Position numbers and translations under genes: made by a program
In this document: positions 16,882-23,228 of the stretch, piece by piece
Numbering within the stretch: position 1 is the first letter of the stretch
Layout: each line of letters opens with the position of its first letter
NCBI GenBank assembly: GCA_046758005.1
Contig: JBHHZJ010000057.1
Coordinates: 1 to 23,228 of the forward strand
Origin: JBHHZJ01 sp046758005
GTDB taxonomy: Bacteria > Pseudomonadota > Alphaproteobacteria > Kiloniellales > J153
Direction: 5' to 3'
DNA length: 23,228 nt
Notes under the pieces: generated by a model
The model's database searches: none
Told to the model about the DNA's origin: nothing
Seen by the model: the letters and a program-made list of their open reading frames with translations, nothing else

Positions 16882-17900
16882 CAGGCCGCCACTCCGCGCC
16901 CTGCTTCCCGGTTGCGCGCCGCCTCCTGCTCGCGACGGTATTGCCGACCCAGGTGTCCCGGCCCCTGCGCCGGATAGTCGGTGGCCCGGATGACGAAGGT
17001 CATCGCGTCCGTCGGGCAGATCGCGATACAGGCCGCGCAATTGTTGCACTCCTGTCCGAAGCCGTCGCGCAGGGGATCGAGGCCGAACTCGCAGACGGCA
17101 TTGCATTTCGCGCAGTCGTTGCAGGTCTCGACGATGCGGCGTATGCGCACCACGCGGTAGCGGCCGAGCAGGGCATAGAGCGCACCGCCCGGGCAGAGGT
17201 AGCGGCAGAAGCCGCGGCGCGCCACCAGCAGGTCGAAGAGCAGGGTTCCCAGGAAGAACGCCGTGCCGGCGCCGAAGCCGCCCAGCGCGATCACATAGTA
17301 GATTTCGCGGCCGATGATGGCGGGCGGATAAACCGCCGCGACCGATACGGAACCGGTCATGGCCGACAGGATCAACCCCAGCGCCAGCACGGCATACTTG
17401 ATGCGTTTGTCGAAATGGCGGTTGCCGAGTTTCACGCCGGCCCACCGCAGCCAGGCGGCAAAATTGCTGTTGAGCTCATAGAGAAAGGTCGCCGGACACA
17501 GCCAGCCGCAAAAAAAGCGCCCGAGCACCACGGTGAAGACGATGGGAACGAGCGCGGTGAGCAGGAACGGCCAGTAAAGCGTGAGCCCGGCCGCCATCTG
17601 GCCCAGCGCGGCCAGCGGATCGGACAGCCTCAGGCCCCAGAAGGTTCCCGACCAGGTGTTGCCCTTGATCGCGTCCAGGTCCTCGGCCGGGTCGTCGGTG
17701 AAGGGCGCGGTGAGCGCCTCCATGACGTCGTAGAGCCGCTGTTCCGACGGCGACAGCAGATCGTAGGCATGGGCCGCCACATAGGTCTGGTAGACGTGCA
17801 GGAAGGGCAGCAGCACGAGCATCGCGAACACGATGCTCAACGTGACCCAGCGCACCTTGTTCAAGTGGCGCCAGAGGAAAAACGGTTTGTGGCGCTGCAT
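16881..17900 (-). CDS. napH: NapH-type membrane polyferredoxin (quinol dehydrogenase subunit)
   Basis: A 339-residue membrane protein with about five hydrophobic helices (first near residues 17-35) and the two NapH/NosR hallmark motifs CGWLCP (131-136) and CRYLCPGGALY (232-242). Two C-terminal ferredoxin clusters follow (C260/263/266/270 and C285/288/291/295), expected on the cytoplasmic face. NapH with NapG oxidises quinol and feeds periplasmic reductases. The ATG at 17900 is preferred; an upstream TTG at 17924 abuts the previous stop and is unlikely. Compared with ~287 residues in E. coli, it has a larger loop after the first helix (residues ~40-105). Flanked by two napG paralogues. Confidence 0.88.
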   Translation of the reverse strand: MQRHKPFFLWRHLNKVRWVTLSIVFAMLVLLPFLHVYQTYVAAHAYDLLSPSEQRLYDVMEALTAPFTDDPAEDLDAIKGNTWSGTFWGLRLSDPLAALGQMAAGLTLYWPFLLTALVPIVFTVVLGRFFCGWLCPATFLYELNSNFAAWLRWAGVKLGNRHFDKRIKYAVLALGLILSAMTGSVSVAAVYPPAIIGREIYYVIALGGFGAGTAFFLGTLLFDLLVARRGFCRYLCPGGALYALLGRYRVVRIRRIVETCNDCAKCNAVCEFGLDPLRDGFGQECNNCAACIAICPTDAMTFVIRATDYPAQGPGHLGRQYRREQEAARNREAGRGVAA

Positions 17901-17924
17901 GTTCGTTTTTCCGCTGCCCGGCAA

Positions 17925-18509
17925 TTATCCATGGCTGGGAATGATGCGGATCGCCTGGGGCATCTGAATGCAGGAGCGCTCGCACAGGCCGCATCCGACG
18001 CATTTGTCCGTGACATGGGGCTGCTCCATGAAGCCGACCGTGATGGCGACGTCCGGCAGCGGGCAGGCCCGGTAGCACACCCCGCAGCTCTTGCCCTGGT
18101 AGGACAGGCAGAGGCTCTCATCCACCCGGGCGTGCCCCATCTTGACCCCGTCGATGATGGCCTGCGCCTCGCGCGCGATCGGTTTGATGGCGCCGGTCGG
18201 GCACGCCTCGCCGCATTTCATGCACAGGATGCAGCCCTTTTCGCGCGGAATGATGTAGGGCGTATCTATGGAGCTCCAGCCGTTCTCCAGGGTGAAATAC
18301 TTGATACTGCGGTTGGGGCAGGCCTCGCCGCATTGGCCGCAATGGATGCAGCGGCTCAGGAACTCGTCCTCCGGCAGCGCCCCCGGCGGGCGCAGATAGC
18401 GCAGCGCGGGCCGGTACTGCGCCGAGCGGGCGGCACCGGGCGCCAGCGCCGCCAGGGTCCCGGCGCCTATCGCCTTCAGGAACGTTCTTAGGAATGTTCT
18501 GCGTCGCAT
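17925..18509 (-). CDS. napG: NapG-like Tat-exported ferredoxin (first copy)
   Basis: A 194-residue protein with a twin-arginine leader (MRRRTFLRTFLKAIGAGTLA) and the NapG-like YLRPPGALPEDEFLSRCIHC start of the mature part. Four [4Fe-4S] groups: C54/57/60/64, C93/96/99/103, C134/142/145/149, C170/173/176/180. The start at 18509 has an AAGGTG site nine bases upstream. It lies directly after napA, with a 116-base gap, and 24 bases before the napH ATG. Presumably a periplasmic electron carrier between NapH and the downstream cytochrome or NapA. It differs throughout from the other NapG, so the two may serve different partners. Confidence 0.86.
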   Translation of the reverse strand: MRRRTFLRTFLKAIGAGTLAALAPGAARSAQYRPALRYLRPPGALPEDEFLSRCIHCGQCGEACPNRSIKYFTLENGWSSIDTPYIIPREKGCILCMKCGEACPTGAIKPIAREAQAIIDGVKMGHARVDESLCLSYQGKSCGVCYRACPLPDVAITVGFMEQPHVTDKCVGCGLCERSCIQMPQAIRIIPSHG

Positions 18510-18625
18510 GGCGCAGCACCTTTCTCAGGCGAGGCGGACGGACGAACCGACGTTCTCCATCAGGATGCCGCCGCACCCCTCGTGGGCGTCCGCCCGCTTC
18601 GCCCGTCCATCCGGCGTCTCGCGGC
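18510..18625 (-). other. napA-napG intercistronic gap
   Basis: 116 bases, the longest gap in the operon. It contains GGGCG / CGCCC complementary arms that could fold in the transcript, but no T-run. No napD-sized frame fits. It may be an mRNA processing or stability element. Confidence 0.3.
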
Positions 18626-21334
18626 TCAGATCTTCTCGATCCGGCAGGCGGACTTCTTGAAGTCCACCTGTCCGGAGACGGGATCCCAGACACGGCTGGT
18701 GGTGGCGTTGGCCAGCCATTTGTTCTTCTTGGGATCGGCGCTGTCGGCCACCGACAGGTTCCACGGCCCGAACATGTAGCCGCGCGGCACATTGTTGCGG
18801 GCGGGTTTCACCAGGCTGTTGGTGCCGACCTGGGCGCGCGCCTCCAGCGAGCCGCGCCGCGTGACCACGCGCACCTTGTCGCCGTCCTTGATGCCCAGGT
18901 CCTCGGCGTCCTCGGGATGCATCTCCACATACATCTCGGGAACCAGCCGGCGCGTGGTGGGGCTGCGGTTGGACTTGGCGGTATGGAAGTGCTCATACAC
19001 CACGCCCAGCCCCATCCAGTACGGATACTTGTCCTTGGGCACCTTTTCCCAGTGCATGCCCCGATAATCCTCGTCCGGAATATCGGGGGTCAGGCCCCTG
19101 TCGCGCGCCAGCTTGATGAGATCCATGTGGTCGATGGTGTAGAGCCCCTCCTCGACGCCGAACGCCATCAGCTTTCGGGTCAACCTCTCGCGGTCGGCAT
19201 AGTCCTGCCGGCACAATTTCATGTGCACTTTGCCGTCCTTGGTGCGGAAATAGCCATAGGGCCGGTTCTTCCAGGCGCCCTCCTGCAGCATGTAGCGGCG
19301 CTTGGTGCCCCCGTTCTGGGCGATCTCGTAGGTTGGCGCGGGCCACTGGATGCCGCGCAGCTCCTCAAGCTGTTCGTAAGGCGACTTCTTGTCCAGCTTC
19401 TCCACTTCCAGGATGCCGGTCAAATCCGTGTCCGTGCCGACGGAGGCCCGGATGATATCGCGGAAGACCTCCTCGGAATCGTAGAAGCCGTCCTTCCGGC
19501 GCCTGTAGGGCAGGACCTTGTCCATATCGAGCCCCAGAAGCGTGCCGATCTCCTTGGCCTTGTCGATCACCATGTCCATGTCCGGACGGCATCCCGCTGG
19601 CGGCTCGGCGGCCTTTTGGCACAGGTTGAGGCGCCGCTCCGAGCTGATATAGACGCCCGAGACCTCGCCCCATGTGGCGGCCGGGAAGATCACGTCCGCA
19701 TAGAGGTTGTTGGGGGCGTGGCGATAGATCTCCTGCACCACGTTGAAGGTCTTACCGATCGCGGGTCGCACCAGATTGTGCTGGTCGGGCAGGTCGATAT
19801 GGGTGGCGTAGACGAAGAAGAACGCCTTCACGTCACCCTTCAGCGCGCGCTCCATCATCCCGACGGCATAGCCGGGGTTCTTGGAGTTCATGGCGTTGAC
19901 CAGGTTCTTCTCCGGCACCCGCCAGAACCTGGCCATCTTCAGACGGTGCGCATCGTCCTTCAGCGGCATGTTGAAGGGCAGCCGCCCGGTGAGCCCGCCG
20001 GTGAAACGCTCGCCCATGGCGTTCGGCTGACCGGTCATGGAGAAGGGGCCGCAGCCGGGCTTGGCCAAATTGCCGGTCAGCGTCAGCAGATTTATGATCG
20101 AGATGACGTTGTACTGACCGTGGATGTGCTGGTTGTAGCCGATGCCCCACATGATGATGACGCCGCCGTAACCCTGACCGGCGTGTTTGCCCTTGCTGCG
20201 GGCCAGCCGCTTGCGCGTGGCGTCGGCGAACATGTCGGCCACCCTGCGGATGAGCGCCGGCGAGACGTCGTGATTGGGCCCGCCCATGCGGTCCTGCACC
20301 TGCTCCGGGCTGTAGTCCGCGAGCACGCCGTCCACATATTCCTTCCAGCCGGTGGTGTGCTGCTTCAGGAACTCCCAGTCGATCACGTCCTCGTGCTCCT
20401 TGAGAAGGACGTGAGCGATGGCGTTTAGGAAGCTGATGTCGCCGTTCAGGATGGGGACGTGGACGGTGTTCTCCGGGTTGATGTCCTCATAGCCCATCAC
20501 GGTGCCGGTGCGGCGCGGGTCCACGACAACGGTGGGAATGTTTTTCTTCTTCTTATAGTCGGCGGCGCGCCAGAAGATGATCGGGTGCGACTCGCGGGCA
20601 TTGTGCCCGAAATGCATGATCATGTCGCACAGCTCGATGTCCTCGTAGGCCAGCGGCGGCGTATCCGAGCCCAAGGTCGCGAAATAGCCGGTGACCGCCG
20701 AGGTCATGCACATGCGGGCATTGGCCTCGATGGTGTTGGAGCCGAGCACCCCCTTCATGAAGAGGTTTTCCAGGTACTGGCCCTCCATGGTGAGCTGCCC
20801 CGAACCGTAGAGCGCGATTGAGTTGCCGCCGTACTTCTTGACGAGGTGGGCGACCTTGTGGGCAACCAGTTCGGAGGCCTGCTCGTAGGGCACGCGGACG
20901 AAATGCTCCTCGTCGAACGAGCCCTTCGTCTTGGCGACATATTCAAGATCGCCGTGACCCTCCTTGTTCCATTCCTCCCAGACGTCCCTGCGCACATAGG
21001 AGTCGCCCTCCAGCCGGTCCACATACATGGGTTCGGCGGCGGTCAGGCCCTTGATGCATTGCAGGCCGTAATTAGTGGGATGGTCCTTGTCGGGCCGCAT
21101 GGAGACGATCTTGCCGTTCTCCACCTGGATGATGGTGCCGCAGCCCACCCCGCAATAGGGGCACTGTGCGATGGCGGTGGTGCGCCCTTCCTCACCTTCG
21201 GCCGCCTGTGCGGAAGCCGATTCCAACTCCGGGTTCGCGCCGACCATGAGCCCCGCGCCCGCGGCGGAGGCGGAGACAAAGGCGCTGGTCTTCATGAAAT
21301 CCCGGCGTGACAAAGCTGTCTTGATGCGTTTCAT
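18626..21334 (-). CDS. napA: NapA-type periplasmic molybdopterin oxidoreductase
   Basis: A 902-residue catalytic subunit of the Mo-bisMGD (DMSO reductase) superfamily. It has a Tat signal (LSRRDFMKTSAF, Arg10-Arg11), a [4Fe-4S] site (C58, C61, C65, C93; CPYCGVGCG ... QCIKG) and NARMCMTSAVTGYF, where Cys209 is the predicted Mo ligand followed by Met as in NapA, not by His as in formate dehydrogenases. Later motifs (FGHNARESHPI, VVVDPRRTGT, MWGIGYNQHIHGQ, GEVSGVYISSERR) and the ending DFKKSACRI, matching NapA's DFKKCAVKL, place it in or near the NapA family. It is ~70 residues longer than E. coli NapA. The ATG at 21334 is used because GTGGAG stands nine bases upstream. Nitrate is the likely but unproven substrate. 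Confidence 0.85.
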   Translation of the reverse strand: MKRIKTALSRRDFMKTSAFVSASAAGAGLMVGANPELESASAQAAEGEEGRTTAIAQCPYCGVGCGTIIQVENGKIVSMRPDKDHPTNYGLQCIKGLTAAEPMYVDRLEGDSYVRRDVWEEWNKEGHGDLEYVAKTKGSFDEEHFVRVPYEQASELVAHKVAHLVKKYGGNSIALYGSGQLTMEGQYLENLFMKGVLGSNTIEANARMCMTSAVTGYFATLGSDTPPLAYEDIELCDMIMHFGHNARESHPIIFWRAADYKKKKNIPTVVVDPRRTGTVMGYEDINPENTVHVPILNGDISFLNAIAHVLLKEHEDVIDWEFLKQHTTGWKEYVDGVLADYSPEQVQDRMGGPNHDVSPALIRRVADMFADATRKRLARSKGKHAGQGYGGVIIMWGIGYNQHIHGQYNVISIINLLTLTGNLAKPGCGPFSMTGQPNAMGERFTGGLTGRLPFNMPLKDDAHRLKMARFWRVPEKNLVNAMNSKNPGYAVGMMERALKGDVKAFFFVYATHIDLPDQHNLVRPAIGKTFNVVQEIYRHAPNNLYADVIFPAATWGEVSGVYISSERRLNLCQKAAEPPAGCRPDMDMVIDKAKEIGTLLGLDMDKVLPYRRRKDGFYDSEEVFRDIIRASVGTDTDLTGILEVEKLDKKSPYEQLEELRGIQWPAPTYEIAQNGGTKRRYMLQEGAWKNRPYGYFRTKDGKVHMKLCRQDYADRERLTRKLMAFGVEEGLYTIDHMDLIKLARDRGLTPDIPDEDYRGMHWEKVPKDKYPYWMGLGVVYEHFHTAKSNRSPTTRRLVPEMYVEMHPEDAEDLGIKDGDKVRVVTRRGSLEARAQVGTNSLVKPARNNVPRGYMFGPWNLSVADSADPKKNKWLANATTSRVWDPVSGQVDFKKSACRIEKI

Positions 21335-21349
21335 GCTCTCAAACTCCAC

Positions 21350-22015
21350 TTATCTCTTCGCTAGGGCGCGCAGGTAGACGATGACGTCATCGATCTCCTG
21401 ATCGGAAAGGTTGGCCAGCCCGGCGGGCCCCTGGAACGCGCGCATGCGGGTATTGGAGCGGCCCTTCTTGATCGTTTCGCGGATGAACCCGTCGGACACC
21501 TTGTCCAGGAAGCCCGGCAATCCGATCGCCGTGCCTGTGCCGCCCGCCTCGTAGCCATCCCCGTTCACGCCGTGACACGTGGAGCAGATGTTGTCGTACC
21601 ACTGCTTGCCGAGGCGGGGGTCGCCGTGGGCATCGGGCTCGGAGTCGACCTTCTCGGCCCGGTTCGGCCCATTGGCATGGAAGCGAAGATAAGCGACGAT
21701 TGCCCGAATGTTGGTCCGGCCCAGATGGGCGAAGGGCGGCATGCCGGTGTCGACGCGCCCATCCCGGATCGTGGCTTCGAAAAACTTGTCCGAGGCGATG
21801 CTCAGGAGTTCCGGATTGGTGAGCGACGGCGCCACCCCCGGCTTGCCGATGGCGTCTTCCTGATGGCAGACCGCGCAATTCTCATTGAACAGCGCCTCGC
21901 CCTTTTTCAGCGTCGAGGCGGACGCCGTTTCAGCGTGACTGGAATAGCTGAACGCCAGCGATATCAAGCCCGCCAATCCGTAAATCATGCGCTTCATGCG
22001 CTTGTCAGCGAACAT
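21350..22015 (-). CDS. dihaem class I cytochrome c
   Basis: A 221-residue exported protein: signal peptide about 1-28 (ending SYSSHA), then two tandem class I cytochrome c domains with CAVCH (47-51) and CSTCH (144-148). Candidate axial methionines are in TGMPPF (Met92) and TRMRAF (Met191). The domains resemble those of CcoP-like and other dihaem electron shuttles. Start at 22015 has a perfect GGGAGG site five bases upstream. The gene stops 15 bases before the napA ATG, so its product is probably the direct donor to NapA. It is not NapB, which has a different, shorter, dihaem fold without class I domains. Confidence 0.88.
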   Translation of the reverse strand: MFADKRMKRMIYGLAGLISLAFSYSSHAETASASTLKKGEALFNENCAVCHQEDAIGKPGVAPSLTNPELLSIASDKFFEATIRDGRVDTGMPPFAHLGRTNIRAIVAYLRFHANGPNRAEKVDSEPDAHGDPRLGKQWYDNICSTCHGVNGDGYEAGGTGTAIGLPGFLDKVSDGFIRETIKKGRSNTRMRAFQGPAGLANLSDQEIDDVIVYLRALAKR

Positions 22016-22077
22016 GTTGCCCTCCCGTCATCATCCGTCAGGTCTCCTTAACTCCCTTCCGCCATTGGGGCGCGCCG

Positions 22078-22752
22078 TCACTCCCACGCCTCGCCGGCCG
22101 GCGGCCCCGCCATGCCCTCATGACACAGGCGGCAATTCACCTTTTCCTTCTCCATCCGGTCATGCACGTCGTCCATCACGGCTTCCTTGTCGAAGCCCTG
22201 CGGCAGGGAATGGGCGATTCCCTTGTGGCAATCGATACAGGTCATTCTCCACTCGTTCGCCAGCCCGTGCATCGTGCGCGCCATGACTCCTTGCGCCTCG
22301 GGGTCCATGAAGCCGATCCCGTGACAGTTCCGGCACTCGCGCGAATCGGTCGCCTCCATGCTCGCCCAAACGTGCCGCGCCAGTTCGGGCCGCTTGGCCT
22401 TGAAGTCCTCCGGGGAATCGATGGCCCCTCTCAGCCAGTAAAAGAGCTCATTGGTCGCACGCGCCTTCCGCACAACCTTGTGGATCCATTCCCTCGGGAC
22501 ATGGCAATCGGGGCAGGACGCGCGGACGCCGGTGCGGTTGGCATAATGCCTGGTCGATTTGTACTCCTTGTAGACGTACTCCTTCATCGCGTGGCAGGAG
22601 ATGCAGAACGACTCCGTATTGGTCAGCTCCAGGCTCCAGTTGAACCCGCCCCAGAAAATCATGCCCCCCAGAAAAACGGCGGATAACCCCGCCACGGGAT
22701 TCACGTAAACGACCTTGAGCAGAGCCTTCCATAGCCTTGACGGCCGCTTCAT
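22078..22752 (-). CDS. pentahaem NapC/NirT-type quinol dehydrogenase
   Basis: A 224-residue membrane-anchored multihaem cytochrome. One N-terminal transmembrane helix (about 18-37) is followed by CISCHAM (50-54), CPDCH (80-84), CRNCH (140-144), CIDCHKG (172-176) and an additional CRLCH (207-211). The first four match the NapC/NrfH tetrahaem pattern, including AMKEYVYKEYKSTRHYAN after haem 1. The fifth is an unusual C-terminal addition within a few residues of the end. The family takes electrons from menaquinol or ubiquinol to periplasmic reductases. The ATG at 22752 was chosen because the anchor helix follows directly; its ribosome-binding site is weak. It is the first gene of the operon. Confidence 0.85.
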   Translation of the reverse strand: MKRPSRLWKALLKVVYVNPVAGLSAVFLGGMIFWGGFNWSLELTNTESFCISCHAMKEYVYKEYKSTRHYANRTGVRASCPDCHVPREWIHKVVRKARATNELFYWLRGAIDSPEDFKAKRPELARHVWASMEATDSRECRNCHGIGFMDPEAQGVMARTMHGLANEWRMTCIDCHKGIAHSLPQGFDKEAVMDDVHDRMEKEKVNCRLCHEGMAGPPAGEAWE

Positions 22753-23030
22753 CCGCGCCCATGACCCTGCTTGGCGTTGCCGGGCATCTCCGCAGCGCCC
22801 CGTCGTCACCGCTTCAGCTTGAGACCGCAAATGCCGGGCATGCCGCGCGCTGCTTCATGGCTTACGCCAACCCCAAACCGGGCCGGTCTACGTGATCCGA
22901 CGCCTCGTCGCGGTTTTCGATGCCGAAGAACTCGGCGGCGCAGCCAAACATCGCGCTCTGACCTCACATGTCCCGTCCATGCTATCGGTGCGGAGGGGCC
23001 AAACCTACTAATCCAGAGCTCTTGGCCGCC

Positions 23031-23044
23031 TTGATATGGATCAA
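23031..23044 (-). promoter_or_regulatory. perfect FNR/Anr box upstream of the nap-like operon
   Basis: TTGATATGGATCAA matches TTGAT-N4-ATCAA at all ten fixed positions. Centre 23037.5. A class II arrangement places the leftward transcription start near 22996. Regulation by an oxygen- or NO-sensing CRP/FNR-family protein is therefore likely. The box is symmetric and could in principle serve a gene beyond the right edge as well. Confidence 0.8.
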
Positions 23045-23078
23045 GCTGCGTGCGCGTTTGTTGAGAGCAAAGGCAGGC

Positions 23079-23098
23079 CGGGTTCGGTCATGAACCCG
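23079..23098. promoter_or_regulatory. 7-6-7 perfect inverted repeat, possible operator
   Basis: CGGGTTC (23079-23085) and GAACCCG (23092-23098) flank the six bases GGTCAT, about 35 bases to the right of the FNR box (upstream of it for the nap-like operon). The geometry fits a dimeric regulator site. It does not look like a NarL/NarP heptamer pair. It may instead belong to a gene outside the window. Confidence 0.4.
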
Positions 23099-23228
23099 AT
23101 TCAGGGTATTTCGCCGTCCCGGACGTTGGGCGAGCCCGAAAATCGTAGGTTTTGGGCGTGCGAGCCTTACGGTCCGCGGTCCGTGGGGACCCATTCCGTA
23201 GCGGGCCGCATGGATCGCGGATCGCTAG

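Larger units (their letters stand above)
22753..23228. other. upstream region of the nap-like operon
   Basis: 476 bases without a convincing gene. It contains the FNR box and an inverted repeat listed separately. Short open frames here lack ribosome-binding sites, domains or neighbours that would support them. Reading leftward, TAGGTT (23002-23007) is near the -10 position expected from the FNR box. That leaves a ~245-base leader before the first start codon. Confidence 0.5.

Noticed and set aside
18510..18625. Possible napB or napD hidden between napA and napG
   Set aside because: The gap is too short, contains no CxxCH, and has only very short frames.
22771..23034. 87-codon plus-strand frame in the nap upstream region
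   Set aside because: Arg/Pro-rich, no ribosome-binding site or recognisable domain; consistent with chance opening in GC-rich DNA.
22982..23194. 70-codon minus-strand frame upstream of the nap-like operon, considered as napD
   Set aside because: No NapD-like sequence, no ribosome-binding site, and it spans the FNR box and palindrome.

Overview
The window looks like chromosomal DNA of a high-GC proteobacterium, most likely an alphaproteobacterium of the Rhodospirillales type. This rests on the gph / glmU-glmS arrangement and on the run cysG - DUF2849 - cysI - DUF934, a familiar alphaproteobacterial sulfite-reductase operon. FNR-type boxes and a Nap-like respiratory cluster point to a facultative anaerobe. 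The taxon is an inference; no rRNA or tRNA gene is visible.

Layout. (1) 1-3485: the first 29 codons of a phosphoglycolate phosphatase on the minus strand, then glmU and glmS on the plus strand (UDP-GlcNAc precursor synthesis). (2) 3520-4891: a tiny Tyr/Gly/His-repeat lipoprotein (minus) and an endonuclease/exonuclease/phosphatase-fold protein (plus). (3) 4973-8991: two direct copies of a 508-bp segment (cysG promoter, leader and first 76 codons) bracket three lower-GC plus-strand genes. These are a large two-domain RidA/chorismatase-like protein and two different 2-oxoglutarate/Fe(II) oxygenase-like proteins. An FNR-type box lies in front of them. The left cysG copy is truncated and the right one is complete. 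(4) 8762-12708: cysG, a DUF2849 protein, cysI (hemoprotein of sulfite/nitrite reductase) and a DUF934 protein: sirohaem synthesis feeding the sirohaem enzyme that reduces sulfite to sulfide. The cysG leader carries an intrinsic terminator with a competing stem, a small ORF with a Cys-Gly-Cys stretch, and a possible Shine-Dalgarno-sequestering hairpin.

(5) 12778-22752, all minus strand and read from right to left: pentahaem NapC-like quinol dehydrogenase, dihaem class I cytochrome c, NapA-type molybdoenzyme, NapG, NapH, a second NapG, a FixH/YtkA-like membrane-anchored protein, a NapF/NapG-type ferredoxin, and an exported DUF255 thioredoxin-fold protein. The tight spacing and stop/start overlaps indicate one operon. 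A perfect FNR box (23031-23044) sits upstream. The predicted flow is quinol -> NapC and/or NapGH -> dihaem cytochrome c -> periplasmic NapA. The cluster encodes no NapB and no NapD. The dihaem class I cytochrome probably replaces NapB, so this is a non-canonical Nap system whose substrate should not be assumed to be nitrate.

The most interesting parts are the repeat-flanked, FNR-boxed Rid/oxygenase cassette, the cysG leader, and the NapB/NapD-less Nap cluster with three ferredoxin paralogues.
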